A DNA stretch of 64,000 bases from 13-2-20CM-66-19 sp963760225 (GCA_963760225.1 CAVXCD010000001.1:124001-188000), one strand, 5' to 3'; numbered from the stretch's first letter, positions 45,292 to 54,766 are shown. The notes: a model not told the origin generated them from the letters alone. Numbers and translations: made by a program.

Positions 45292-45384
45292 GCTCCACGC
45301 GCCGCCGCGCGCTGCGCACGCGGCCCGCACGCGAGGCTTATTTCCCCCTGGGTAGCCTTGGCCAGCGTGCGGCGGTTAATATCG

Positions 45385-45399
45385 ATTACCAAATGTAAT
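45385..45399. promoter_or_regulatory. AT-rich inverted repeat upstream of GGDEF-EAL gene
   Basis: ATTAC (45385-45389), CAAAT, GTAAT (45395-45399), inside an AT-rich island in otherwise GC-rich intergenic DNA about 55-70 bases before the start. A promoter or operator is likely somewhere here, but no clear -35/-10 pair stands out. Confidence 0.35.
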
Positions 45400-45452
45400 A
45401 GGGGATCGACGCTCAGCGGTGCGCAGCGCGCTCACCGTCGGCGCGCGTTCAC

Positions 45453-47942
45453 GTGACCACAGGCAGCTTCAGGATCCGATACGCGGGGGCCACGTTCTTC
45501 GTGGTGCTGCTCGCGGCCGCCGCGGTTGCAGCGCTGCTGCTCGTGCGTCACGCCGCCGACACCCGCGCCCTCGGGGCGCTCGCCGAGAACGTCGCGCGCG
45601 AGCGTGTAGACCCGGAGCTGGCCGCACGCGCCCGCAGCGTCGCGGCGCACGCCGCTGACTCGGTCGCGGGCGCGGTGCGCGCGCAGGACGCGGCCGGCGT
45701 GGTGCGCCGCCTGCAGCCCTTCATCGACGATCCCACGGTCACCGCCCTCACCCTCACCATGCGCTCCGGCCAGACGCTGTTCCGCTGGCAGCGCGCCACG
45801 CAGGCGCCGCCCGGTGCGCTGCGCTCGCAGGCCGAGGCGCCGGTGCGCACGCTGGTCGAGAACATTCCCGGCGCGGTGACGCCCGAGACCCTCGCCACGC
45901 TCACCGTGGTGCTCGAGCAGGCCGCCCCGGTGCCAAGCGTCGGGCTGGCACGGCGTCTGGATGCGGCCGGCGCCGCGAGTGACCGCCGCAGTGGCTGGCT
46001 CGCGCTGCTGCTCGGCGCGGCCGGCGCGCTCGGCGCCGCGGCGCTCGTGTGGCGCGCGCTCAATAACCTGCAACGGCCGGTCGATGCGCTCATCAGGAGC
46101 GCCGATCGCATCGGCCAGGGCGACTACACGCGGCCCTTCGAGGTGCAGCGGCGCGATGCGCTGGCCGAGCTGCAGCAGGCGCTCGAGCGCATGCGCGGGC
46201 ACCTGCGCCAGTCCACCGTCAACAAGAACTACCTGCACAACGTGCTGAACAGCATGACCGATGCGGTGTTCGTCACCTCGCCCGACGGGGTGATCAAGAT
46301 GGCCAACTCCGCCGCCTGCAAGCTGCTCAGCTTCGGCGAAGAGGAGCTGCTCGGGCGCAGCATCCTCGCCATCCTCGAGGAGCGCGAGCGCGCCGACTTC
46401 GACCTGCTGGAGGCGGCGCAGGAGACGCGCGAGACGCTGGTGCGCACACGCGCCGGCCAGACCATCCCGGTGTCGCTGACCGGTTCGCGCATCGACAGCG
46501 ATGATCCGCAGTTCCAGGGCAGCATCTTCGTCGCGCGTAACATCACCGAACGCAAGCGCGCCGAGCGGCGCATCCGCTACCTGGCGCGCTACGACGCGCT
46601 CACCAAGATCCCCAACCGCATGCAGTTCCATCACCTGCTGCAGCAGACCATTGCGCGCGGCTTGCGCAGCGGGCAGGTGGTGGCGGTGCTGTACCTGGAC
46701 ATGGACCGCTTCAAGGAGGTCAACGACACCTTCGGCCACGGCGCCGGCGACCGCGTGCTGGAGGTGCTCGCCGAGCGCCTGACACGCGCGCTGCCGAAGG
46801 AGACCGTGGTCGGACGCCTCGCCGGGGACGAGTTCGCGCTGTTCGTCGACGGGCTGCCCTCGGATGCCGACAACCGCGGGCCGATCGCGCAGCTCGCGCG
46901 TGGGCTGCTCACCGAGGTGAGCCGGCCGTTCCAGCTGAATCAGCACGAGGTGTTCCTCACCGCGAGCGTCGGCATCGCCTTCTGCCCGCGCGATGCGGAG
47001 AACGTCATCGACCTGATCCGCAACGCGGATGCGGCGATGTACTACTCCAAGCAGAACGGCGGCAACACCTTCGCCTTCTATTCCCCGGAAATGAACGCCG
47101 CGGCGGTCGAGCGGCTGATGCTCAAGAGCAAGCTGCGCCGCGCCCTCGAGCGCGACGAGCTGGAGATCAAGTACCAGCCCAAGGTCGACCTGCGCACCGG
47201 GCGCATCATCGGTGCGGAGGCGCTGCTGCGCTGGCGCCTGCCCGGGCACGGTGACATCCCGCCGTCGCATTTCATCCCGCTGGCCGAAGAGACCAACCTG
47301 ATCCTCGACATCGGCGAGTGGGTGCTGAACCGCGTGTGCCTCGACTACCGCCAGATGCACAGCCAGGGCGGCGACCCGGGGCGCATCTCGCTCAACCTGT
47401 CGCTGAAACAGCTGCGCCAGGCGAGCTTCATCCTGCGCTGCCGCTCGGTGTTCCGCCGCCATCACGTCTCCCCGACCTCCTTCGAGCTGGAGATCACCGA
47501 GACCACGCTGATGGCCGATCCGCAGCGCACCGTGCGCCTGCTCGATGAGCTGTATGCCATGGGCCTGCACCTGTCGATCGATGATTTCGGCACCGGCTAC
47601 TCCTCGCTGTCGGCGCTGCAGCAGTTTCCGATCGGCACGCTGAAAATCGACCAGTCCTTCGTGCGCGACGCCGTCGAGGATGCCGGCGATGCCACCATCG
47701 TGCGCACCATCATCGAGATGGGGCGCAGCCTCGGCATGGAGGTGATCGCCGAAGGTGTCGAGTCGCGCGCCCAGCTGCACTTCCTGCGCACCAACAACTG
47801 CCACTACGGACAGGGGCGCCTCTTCGGCGAGCCGTGCACGGCGGACGAACTGCTGGCGCTGCTCGCCACGCAGGCCGGCGGCGCCCCGCCCTTCGCCCAT
47901 CTGCTGCGCGACGCCGTCGAGGCTACCTCCCGCTCAGCCTAG
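45453..47942 (+). CDS. Membrane PAS-GGDEF-EAL cyclic-di-GMP protein
   Basis: 829 residues. N-terminal membrane helix (ATFFVVLLAAAAVAALLLVR), a periplasmic sensor region, a second helix (WLALLLGAAGALGAAALVW), HAMP, PAS, GGDEF and EAL domains. The GGDEF motif is AGDEF (457-461), a variant that is sometimes active. The EAL motif is intact (EALLRW, 589-594), as are DDFGTGYSSL and EGVES. It can plausibly both make and degrade c-di-GMP. GTG 45453 is the start. Its stop directly abuts the next ATG. Confidence 0.94.
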   Translation: MTTGSFRIRYAGATFFVVLLAAAAVAALLLVRHAADTRALGALAENVARERVDPELAARARSVAAHAADSVAGAVRAQDAAGVVRRLQPFIDDPTVTALTLTMRSGQTLFRWQRATQAPPGALRSQAEAPVRTLVENIPGAVTPETLATLTVVLEQAAPVPSVGLARRLDAAGAASDRRSGWLALLLGAAGALGAAALVWRALNNLQRPVDALIRSADRIGQGDYTRPFEVQRRDALAELQQALERMRGHLRQSTVNKNYLHNVLNSMTDAVFVTSPDGVIKMANSAACKLLSFGEEELLGRSILAILEERERADFDLLEAAQETRETLVRTRAGQTIPVSLTGSRIDSDDPQFQGSIFVARNITERKRAERRIRYLARYDALTKIPNRMQFHHLLQQTIARGLRSGQVVAVLYLDMDRFKEVNDTFGHGAGDRVLEVLAERLTRALPKETVVGRLAGDEFALFVDGLPSDADNRGPIAQLARGLLTEVSRPFQLNQHEVFLTASVGIAFCPRDAENVIDLIRNADAAMYYSKQNGGNTFAFYSPEMNAAAVERLMLKSKLRRALERDELEIKYQPKVDLRTGRIIGAEALLRWRLPGHGDIPPSHFIPLAEETNLILDIGEWVLNRVCLDYRQMHSQGGDPGRISLNLSLKQLRQASFILRCRSVFRRHHVSPTSFELEITETTLMADPQRTVRLLDELYAMGLHLSIDDFGTGYSSLSALQQFPIGTLKIDQSFVRDAVEDAGDATIVRTIIEMGRSLGMEVIAEGVESRAQLHFLRTNNCHYGQGRLFGEPCTADELLALLATQAGGAPPFAHLLRDAVEATSRSA

Positions 47943-49403
47943 ATGCGCTGGCGGCGCCTGGTGCTGCTGGGCCTGCTCGCCGCCTGGCTGGGCGTCGGCT
48001 GGTACCACGCGGGCAAGGCGCTGCCCGCCGGTACCCACGTGGCCTCGGCGAGCTGCCCGCTGCCGGAGGGTCAGGCCGCCTTCATCGCCGACATCACCGC
48101 GGCGGACGCCTGGGGACGCGCGGCGATGAGCCAGGGGATATTCGACGGCGTGCTGGCGCTCATTCACGGCGCGCGCCGCTTCATCGTGCTCGACTACGGC
48201 GCGTTCGGCGCCGACACCGCCGGCGAGGTGCGCGGCCGTGGCATCGCCGCGCGGCTCACCGATGCGCTGCTCGCGCAGCGGCGCGAGCAGCCGGCGCTGC
48301 CGATCCTGTTCATCACCGACCCGGCGAGCGAGCGTTACGGCACGGTGCGCTCGAGCGAACTGGCGCTGCTGCGCGCCGCCGGCGTCGAGGTGGTCACTGT
48401 GGATCTGGATCGCCTGCGCGACTCCAACCCGGCGTACTCGAGCCTGTGGCGCCTGACGCTCGGCTGGTGGGAGCGCGCCGCGCCGCCGGCGCTGAGTGGC
48501 GCGCGCCGCCTGAACTTCAAGGCCGACGGCCGGCGGCTGATCATCGCCGACGACGGCGGCGGCGGACTGGGGGCGCTCATCGGCTCGGCGAGCCTCAAGG
48601 ACACGCAGAGCGGCTGGTCAAACGTCGCGCTGCGCCTGAGCGGCGATGTACTGCCGGGGCTCCTCGCCAGCGAGCTGGCGGTGGCCGGCTTCTCCGGCTG
48701 GCGCGGCCGCGCGGACGCCTTCACCGCGCCGCCGGCGGCCGCGCGGACCGCAGCGGCCTCGCCATGCACGCCCGGCGGCCCGGCGGCGCACGGCGCGCCC
48801 GGCCTCGCCGCCGTGCAGGTGCTTACCGAGGGCGCCACGCGCGATGAGCTCCTGGCGCGCCTCGGGCAAACCGGGCAGAGCGATGCCATCGACGTCGCCA
48901 TGTACCGGCTCGCCGATCGCGCCGTGGTCGAGGGGTTGCTGGCGGCGGCGCGGCGCGGCGCGAGCGTGCGGCTGCTGCTCGATCCGAACGAGACCGGCGC
49001 GAGCGGCGGGCTGTCCGGTCTGCCCAATCAGCCGGTGGCGGCCGAGCTGGTGTCGCGCAGCGCCGGGGCGATCCGCGTGCGCTGGTACCGAACGCACGGC
49101 GAGCACTTCCACAGCGCGCTGCTCATGATCTACGACGCGCGCCGCGTATGGCTGACGCTCGGCTCGGCGCAGCTCACGCGGCGCGACCTCGAGGACTACG
49201 ACCTCGAGGCGAACGCCGCCGTGGAGCTGTCCCGCAGCGCGCCGCTCGCGCAGCAGGCGCTCACCTGGTTCGACACGCTGTGGGGCAATCGCGCGGCGCT
49301 CGGCATCGAGTACAGCACCGACTACGCGGCGTTCGCCGATCCCGCGCAGGCGGACTACTGGCTCTACCGCTTCATGGAAGGCACGGGATTCTCGCCGTTC
49401 TGA
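47943..49403 (+). CDS. Phospholipase D-like membrane-anchored protein, degenerate HKD
   Basis: 486 residues with an N-terminal anchor (LVLLGLLAAWLGVGWYHAG) and two PLD-like halves. The C-terminal half HSALLMIYDARRVWLTLGSA aligns with HxKxxxxD-GSAN: H390 is present, but the Lys position is Ala392 and the Asp falls one residue late. The N-terminal half (FKADGRRLIIADDGGGGLGA then LIGSASL) lacks the His. Catalysis by the standard phosphohistidine mechanism is doubtful. The gene abuts the c-di-GMP gene with no gap, and its 3' end overlaps the convergent lipoprotein gene by 40 bases. Confidence 0.8.
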   Translation: MRWRRLVLLGLLAAWLGVGWYHAGKALPAGTHVASASCPLPEGQAAFIADITAADAWGRAAMSQGIFDGVLALIHGARRFIVLDYGAFGADTAGEVRGRGIAARLTDALLAQRREQPALPILFITDPASERYGTVRSSELALLRAAGVEVVTVDLDRLRDSNPAYSSLWRLTLGWWERAAPPALSGARRLNFKADGRRLIIADDGGGGLGALIGSASLKDTQSGWSNVALRLSGDVLPGLLASELAVAGFSGWRGRADAFTAPPAAARTAAASPCTPGGPAAHGAPGLAAVQVLTEGATRDELLARLGQTGQSDAIDVAMYRLADRAVVEGLLAAARRGASVRLLLDPNETGASGGLSGLPNQPVAAELVSRSAGAIRVRWYRTHGEHFHSALLMIYDARRVWLTLGSAQLTRRDLEDYDLEANAAVELSRSAPLAQQALTWFDTLWGNRAALGIEYSTDYAAFADPAQADYWLYRFMEGTGFSPF

Positions 49404-50041
49404 GGCGCGCGCTGCTGCGCCGCGCGCGCCGCCTGCGCGGCCTGCTGCGCGAGCGAATCGAGCGCGGCATCGGTGGCCTGCTCGAAAGCACCGACCACCG
49501 CGCTGACGCGGTTGGCCGCAGCGTTTGCCTCGCCGGAGGCGACGAATGTTGCGATCACATCGCGGCCCTCGCGCCGGCCGAGGATGCAGTCGAGCACCAC
49601 GTGCACTACCGGCGCCGCGCCGCCGCCGCTGTAGTCGGCCTCAAAGCGCCGCACCCCGATCTGCAGCAGGAAATCAGAAGGAAACGGGCTGCCCGGGTCC
49701 GCGACCGAGGACCAGTTGCCCGAAGCGCGCAGCGTCTGCACGACGAGCGACTCGATCACCTCCGGGGTGGACGCTGGCCAGCGAACGCCGGTAAAGAAGT
49801 CCATGCGGTAATCGCTCTGCAGCAGCATGATGTGCGGGGACTCGAGCCCCGGGGCGGCGTTGGGATGCGCGACGCGCAGCGACATGGGGCCGTTCTGCGC
49901 GACGGCGGCGGGCGCGGCCGCCGCTGCCGGGGCGCGCAGGTAGTAGGTCTGTTCGGGCCGCGCGGTGCTGTGCAGCAGTCCCCCGCAGCCGCTCGCCAGC
50001 AGGCACAGCAGCAACCCGCCAAGCTGCGGGCGCAGCCTCAC
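49364..50041 (-). CDS. ABC-type transport auxiliary lipoprotein (PqiC-like)
   Basis: 225 residues with a lipobox (LLLCLLASGC) and the auxiliary-lipoprotein pattern: TYYLRAP, LLQSDYRMDFFTGVRWPAST, PSDFLLQIGVRRFEADYSGG. It is the last gene of the Mla/MCE-type operon, overlapping the MCE gene by 4 bases. Homologues form outer-membrane-side partners of MCE lipid transporters. The tail is Ala/Gln-rich. Confidence 0.88.
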   Translation of the reverse strand: MRLRPQLGGLLLCLLASGCGGLLHSTARPEQTYYLRAPAAAAAPAAVAQNGPMSLRVAHPNAAPGLESPHIMLLQSDYRMDFFTGVRWPASTPEVIESLVVQTLRASGNWSSVADPGSPFPSDFLLQIGVRRFEADYSGGGAAPVVHVVLDCILGRREGRDVIATFVASGEANAAANRVSAVVGAFEQATDAALDSLAQQAAQAARAAQQRAPQNGENPVPSMKR

Positions 50042-50973
50042 TTGGGAATCTCCACACCGCGCGCGGTCGGCTCGTAGAGCAGCTGCGCCGGATTCTCGCG
50101 CAGGCTGCTGGAGAGAGCGCGGATGTCCTGGGCGGCCGCTCTTCCTTCGCGCACGAAGCGCTCGATCTCGGGCAGTCCGTCGCGCGCAAACGCGCGGATG
50201 TCCTGGCGATTCTCGGCGATCACCTGGTCGAGCTGGCCGCTGGCGTCGCTCAGGTTGTCGGCGATGGTGTGCAGGCGCTGCGCCGCGGCCCTCACGTCGG
50301 GTTGCACGGCATCGAGCGTATTGTGCGCGCTGCGCGCGGTGGCGGTGAGCTCGTCGCTGGTGCGGCGCAGGTCCTCGATGAGGCCATTCATGTTCTGCAG
50401 GGTCTGCGGCAGGTTGGTGCTGGCACGGTGGAAGTTGCTGAGCGCACTGCTGACCGCCTCGATGTTGGCATCGCTCAGCAGCCGGTCGGCCTGCTTCACC
50501 ACGTCGTTGGCCTTCGCCACCAGCTCTGGCAGGCTCGCCAGGAACACGTCGAAGCGCGAGGGCGCCGAGCGGATCACCGGGTACTCGCGGCTGGCGACCA
50601 CGGGCACCATGGGGTTGTCGGTGCGGTCCTCGCCCAGGTCGATGTACAACAGGCCCGTCACCCCCTGCAGCTGCAGCTGGGCAACGGTGTGCGTCGAGAT
50701 CGGCGTGCGCGAATCGATGTCGGCGATGACCTCTACGCGGCTCGAGTCGCGCGGATCGATGCGCATGTCGATGACCCGGCCGACGCCGACGCCGAGGTAG
50801 CGCACCGAGGCGCCCTTCTCCAGGCCGCTGACGCTGCCGCTGAAATAGATCTCGTAGCGGTCGTAGCTGCGGTGCTCGCGGCTGTCTGAATACCAGTAGA
50901 CGAACAACGCGCCGGCGAGCGCCACGATCAGCACGAACGCCCCGACCGCGGCGTAGTTGGCCTCACGCTCCAT
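50038..50973 (-). CDS. MCE/MlaD family lipid-transport protein
   Basis: 311 residues from ATG 50973, which is preceded by GGGAGAG. One N-terminal membrane helix (YAAVGAFVLIVALAGALFVY), a single MCE domain (YFSGSVSGLEKGASVRYLGV; RTPISTHTVAQLQLQGVTGL) and a long helical C-terminus predicted to form a hexameric tunnel. It carries lipids across the periplasm. It lies between the ATPase gene (11-base overlap) and the lipoprotein gene. Confidence 0.93.
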   Translation of the reverse strand: MEREANYAAVGAFVLIVALAGALFVYWYSDSREHRSYDRYEIYFSGSVSGLEKGASVRYLGVGVGRVIDMRIDPRDSSRVEVIADIDSRTPISTHTVAQLQLQGVTGLLYIDLGEDRTDNPMVPVVASREYPVIRSAPSRFDVFLASLPELVAKANDVVKQADRLLSDANIEAVSSALSNFHRASTNLPQTLQNMNGLIEDLRRTSDELTATARSAHNTLDAVQPDVRAAAQRLHTIADNLSDASGQLDQVIAENRQDIRAFARDGLPEIERFVREGRAAAQDIRALSSSLRENPAQLLYEPTARGVEIPK

Positions 50974-51736
50974 GCCGCTCTCCCGGCACGCGCTCCCGGG
51001 CCCGCTCACCGTGAAAGTACGCCTGGATCCACGGGTTGGGGTGGTCGACGATGCGCTGCAGCGTGTCCGATTCCATGTGGTGGTCGACGATCACCCCGAC
51101 ACGATTGCAGGTACGGAAGATGCTGTCCAGATCGTGGGTGATCATGACGATGGTGAGCCGCAGCTGCTTCTGCAGGTATAGCACCAGGTCGTCGAAGGCG
51201 GCGGCGCTCACCGGGTCGAGGCCTGAGGTGGGCTCGTCGAGAAACAACAGCACCGGATCGAGCGCCAGGGCGCGAGCGACGGCGGCACGCTTCACCATGC
51301 CGCCCGAGAGCTGCGCCGGGTACTTGTCCGCCGCGTCCGCGGGCAGACCCACCAGGCGGATCTTGAGCAGCGCCAGCTCATCGAGCGCGGTACGCTCCAG
51401 CTCGAGGTACTCGATCATCGGCAGCTGCACGTTCTGCAACAGGGTGAGGCCCGAGTACAGCGCGCCCGACTGGAACGCCACCCCGTAACCGGCCTTGATG
51501 GGACGCAGCTGCGCCTCCGTCAGCTGGGTGATGTCGCTGCCGTTGATGCGCACCACGCCGGCCTGCGGCCGCTGCAGCCCGAGGATGGTCCGCAGCAGCA
51601 CCGACTTGCCCGAGCCGGAGCCGCCGACGATGCCAAACACCTCGTCGCGCTCCACCTCCATATCGAGCCCGTCGTGCACCACCTGGCCGCCGAAGCGGTT
51701 GACGAGCCCGCGCACCTCCACGACCGGCGCTTCCAT
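50963..51736 (-). CDS. ABC transporter ATP-binding protein (MlaF-like)
   Basis: 257 residues. Walker A GIVGGSGSGKSVLLRTILGL, signature LSGGMVKRAAVARALALDP, Walker B VLLFLDEPTSGLDPVSAAAF and switch His in MITHDLDS. It energises the MCE transporter. ATG 51736 shares one base with the permease stop. Confidence 0.95.
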   Translation of the reverse strand: MEAPVVEVRGLVNRFGGQVVHDGLDMEVERDEVFGIVGGSGSGKSVLLRTILGLQRPQAGVVRINGSDITQLTEAQLRPIKAGYGVAFQSGALYSGLTLLQNVQLPMIEYLELERTALDELALLKIRLVGLPADAADKYPAQLSGGMVKRAAVARALALDPVLLFLDEPTSGLDPVSAAAFDDLVLYLQKQLRLTIVMITHDLDSIFRTCNRVGVIVDHHMESDTLQRIVDHPNPWIQAYFHGERARERVPGERHGA

Positions 51737-52851
51737 CAGATATTCATCTTCATGAACAGTATGGCGAACAGCGCATCGGCGAGGATCACCAGGAAGATCG
51801 CCTGCACCACGGCGACGGTGACCATGTGACCGAGCACCCGCGCCGAGCCGTGCACCTGCATGCCCCGGGAGCAGCCGGCCAGCGCGATGAGCAGCGCGAA
51901 CACCGGGGCCTTGGTCATGCCGACCCAGAAGGTGGTGGGCGCAATGGCCTCCTGCACGCGGTGGACGAACTGGCTGAGGGGCATGTCGAGCAGGTAGCGG
52001 CACAGCAGCGCTCCGCCGCTAAGCCCGACGAGATCGGCGACGATGGTGAGCAGCGGCATCGCGATGATCAGGCCGAGCACGCGCGGCACCACCAGCACCT
52101 CGAACGGATCGACGCCGCTGGCGATGAGCGCATCGACCTCCTCGTTGAGCTGCATCGAGCCGATCTCCGCGGCAAACGCGCTGCCCGAGCGGCCGGCGAC
52201 GATGATCGCGGTCAGCAGCACGCCAAGCTCGCGCAGCACGCCGATCGTGACCAGGTCGGCCACGTAGATGTCGACGCCATAGCCGCGCAGCTCCTGCGCG
52301 GAGAGGTACGCGAGGATCACGCTGATGAGGAAGGCGATGAGCGCCACGATCGGCATCGCCGTGATGCCAGTCTCATACACGTGTCGGGCCACGGAGATCG
52401 GCCGCAGGCGGCGCGGGTGCGGCAGGCTCGCCAGGAGAGTGGCAGTGACGCGGCCGAGGAAGGCCAGCCACCCGGTGAGATCACCCGCGGCGTCGACCGT
52501 CCAGCGACCGATGGCGGCGAGCAAGCCGGATTCCCCGTCCGCCGGAGCCGGCACAGCGTCAGGCTCAGCCGCCTTGAGCGTCTCATCCACCAGGCGCAGC
52601 TGATCCGGGGGCGCCGGGTCGAAGCTCACCGCGGCGCCTGCCGCGCCCGCCCGCGCCAGGAACTGGCGCAGCGCCCAGGCGCCCGACAGGTTGAGTGCCG
52701 TCAGCCCCTGCGTGACGACGCGTACCTCCCGTGCCGAGCCGACCTCGAGCGTCCCGAGCTGCGACTCGAGCGACGCGAACTGCGGCATGCCCCACTCGCC
52801 GCTCAAGTCGAGCTGCAGCCCGTTCGCAGTGCGGCGGACCTCGAGGGGCAT
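51736..52851 (-). CDS. STAS-MlaE fusion permease of MCE transporter
   Basis: 371 residues. The first about 110 residues look like a STAS/MlaB-type domain (LQLDLSGEWGMPQFASLESQ; TALNLSGAWALRQFLARAGA). The rest is an MlaE permease (AMPIVALIAFLISVILAYLS; IVAGRSGSAFAAEIGSMQLN; DALIASGVDPFEVLVVPRVL). In E. coli MlaB and MlaE are separate; here they are fused. It is the first gene of the four-gene operon permease-ATPase-MCE-lipoprotein. Confidence 0.93.
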   Translation of the reverse strand: MPLEVRRTANGLQLDLSGEWGMPQFASLESQLGTLEVGSAREVRVVTQGLTALNLSGAWALRQFLARAGAAGAAVSFDPAPPDQLRLVDETLKAAEPDAVPAPADGESGLLAAIGRWTVDAAGDLTGWLAFLGRVTATLLASLPHPRRLRPISVARHVYETGITAMPIVALIAFLISVILAYLSAQELRGYGVDIYVADLVTIGVLRELGVLLTAIIVAGRSGSAFAAEIGSMQLNEEVDALIASGVDPFEVLVVPRVLGLIIAMPLLTIVADLVGLSGGALLCRYLLDMPLSQFVHRVQEAIAPTTFWVGMTKAPVFALLIALAGCSRGMQVHGSARVLGHMVTVAVVQAIFLVILADALFAILFMKMNI

Positions 52852-52970
52852 GCGTTCAGTTGGCTTTCAGCGCTGCTGCTGCGCATCGCCATGATAAGCG
52901 CGATCCATGACGGCGGTCAGCTGTCGGATCGGGGCCGGCACGGGCGCGCCGGCGGCGCGCCGCTGCAAGC

Positions 52971-53909
52971 TCAGGTGTCGTCGCGGTAGCGGCGCACGCG
53001 CACCGCGAGCAGCACCAGCGCCACGGCGACCGCGACCCCGAGCCACAGATCGACGTCGGTGAAGGCCTCGCGGAAGTTCAGGTCATCGAGCAGCGTGCCG
53101 ACCGAGCGCACGTGGTCGTGGCTGACGATCTGGGTGTGTCCCAGCGCGAGCAGCTGCCAGATGCCCTTCCAGCGGTAGGTAAGGAAGCTCCACAGGTAAT
53201 GGCTGCCGAACACGATGCGCTCGAGCAGCGGCGCCAGCGCCAGCGGCAGCGCGGCCCACAGGAACGGACTGCGGCGCGCCCAGGCCGATATCAGCAGCAG
53301 GTAGGCGGACAGCGGCGCGTACCACAGCATGGCGAGCAGCATCATGAGCAGCAGCGCGAGCTCGGTGCGAAACCACTCGAGCAGATTGAAGCCGAGCGGC
53401 GCCGGGAGACCGCGCAGCGCCACGCGCACATCGATGAGCACCGAGAACACAACGTGGGCCAGCACGCCGAGCAGGCAAACGCCGAGCGGCACGACCAGCA
53501 GCGCCACCAGCACCTTGGCGCCTACGGTGAGCCCGTCGGAGAGTGGCAGCGATTTCCAGAAGAGAATGCTGCGGTCGCGGCGCTCGGCGTACAGGCAGTC
53601 GAGCAGGTAGTAGGAGACGCAGATGACCATGACCACCGACAGCGGGATCAGCAGCCCCCACTGCACCAGCGTCGAGAGCGCCACGCGGCTCTCGGCGTTG
53701 GCAAAAGGCGGCAGGTGCAATTCACCGTGACCGAGCAGCGGGCTCAAGGCGATCAGCACCGCGACCGCCAGCGGCGCGCACCACAGGTAGCGGTTCTCCC
53801 AGAACTCGCGCCGCACCAGCATCAGCAGCGTGCGGCCGGTGGGGGCGTGGGCGGGCGTTGGTTCGCCGCCTGGCGCGGCCGCGGCGGCGGCTTCGAAGGT
53901 GCTGTTCAT
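52971..53909 (-). CDS. ABC-2 type transporter permease
   Basis: 312 residues with about six hydrophobic segments, including LWCAPLAVAVLIALSPLLGH, LVQWGLLIPLSVVMVICVSY, ALLVVPLGVCLLGVLAHVVF and LALLLMMLLAMLWYAPLSAY. The motif ERRDRSILFWKSLPLSDGLT is shared by YtrB-partner permeases of GntR-linked ABC systems. The start overlaps the ATPase gene by 4 bases. It is the last gene of the small-protein/GntR/ABC operon. Confidence 0.88.
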   Translation of the reverse strand: MNSTFEAAAAAAPGGEPTPAHAPTGRTLLMLVRREFWENRYLWCAPLAVAVLIALSPLLGHGELHLPPFANAESRVALSTLVQWGLLIPLSVVMVICVSYYLLDCLYAERRDRSILFWKSLPLSDGLTVGAKVLVALLVVPLGVCLLGVLAHVVFSVLIDVRVALRGLPAPLGFNLLEWFRTELALLLMMLLAMLWYAPLSAYLLLISAWARRSPFLWAALPLALAPLLERIVFGSHYLWSFLTYRWKGIWQLLALGHTQIVSHDHVRSVGTLLDDLNFREAFTDVDLWLGVAVAVALVLLAVRVRRYRDDT

Positions 53910-54766
53910 GTGCTTCCCGTCTCCTGCATCTTGGCGACGAACAGGTCGGCGATCGAGGGCGTGCGCAGCTCGCCGAGCGCGCCGAGCTCGGCCGCACTGC
54001 GGCCCTCGAACAGCATCGCCACGCGCCCGAACACTTCACGTTCGTAGAAGGGCCGCAGCGCACGGCCGCGCGCCGCCTGCTCGCCGGCGAGGGTGAGCTG
54101 CTGGTAGCGCTGGCCGAGCTCCTCCACCGCGGCGGCGAGCACCACGCGGCCGTGATTGATGAAGATCACGTCGGTGAAGAGATTCTCCACCTCCTCGACC
54201 TGGTGCGTGGTGAGCACGATCGTGCGCTCTTTGTCGAAGTAATCGTTGAGCAGCGTGTCGTAGAACCTGCGCCGGTAGAGCAGGTCGAGCCCGAGCGTCG
54301 GCTCATCGAGCACCAGCAGCCGCGCGTCGATCGCCATGATCAGCGCCAGGTGCAGCTGCGTCACCATGCCCTTGGAGAGCTCGCGGACGCGGCTCGTCAG
54401 GTGAATGTCGGTGCGGCGCAGGAAATCCTCGGCGCGCGCGCGATCGAAGCGCGGATGCACGCCGGCGCAGAAGCTGAGCGCCTGGCTCACCCTCAGCCAG
54501 CGCGGCAGCACCGCCACATCGGCAATGAAGCACACCTCGCTCATCAGCGCGTCGCGCTGCGCACGCGGGTCGATGCCGAGCACGCGCAGCTCGCCCTCGA
54601 AGGTGGTCAGTCCGAGGATCGCCTTGAGCGCGGTGGTCTTGCCGGCGCCGTTCGGGCCGATGAGACCGACGATGCGTCCCGGGCCGACGCTGAAGCTCAC
54701 GTTGTCGAGCGCGCGCGTCGCGCCGTAGCTCTTGGTCAGCCCGCGCGCTTCAATTACTGTGGTCAT
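53906..54766 (-). CDS. ABC transporter ATP-binding protein (YtrB-like)
   Basis: 286 residues from ATG 54766. Walker A GLIGPNGAGKTTALKAILGL, signature ELSKGMVTQLHLALIMAIDA, Walker B LLVLDEPTLGLDLLYRRRFY. It pairs with the permease directly downstream. Its start overlaps the 3' end of the gntR gene by 17 bases. The ligand is unknown; related systems respond to cell-wall-active compounds. Confidence 0.94.
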   Translation of the reverse strand: MTTVIEARGLTKSYGATRALDNVSFSVGPGRIVGLIGPNGAGKTTALKAILGLTTFEGELRVLGIDPRAQRDALMSEVCFIADVAVLPRWLRVSQALSFCAGVHPRFDRARAEDFLRRTDIHLTSRVRELSKGMVTQLHLALIMAIDARLLVLDEPTLGLDLLYRRRFYDTLLNDYFDKERTIVLTTHQVEEVENLFTDVIFINHGRVVLAAAVEELGQRYQQLTLAGEQAARGRALRPFYEREVFGRVAMLFEGRSAAELGALGELRTPSIADLFVAKMQETGST

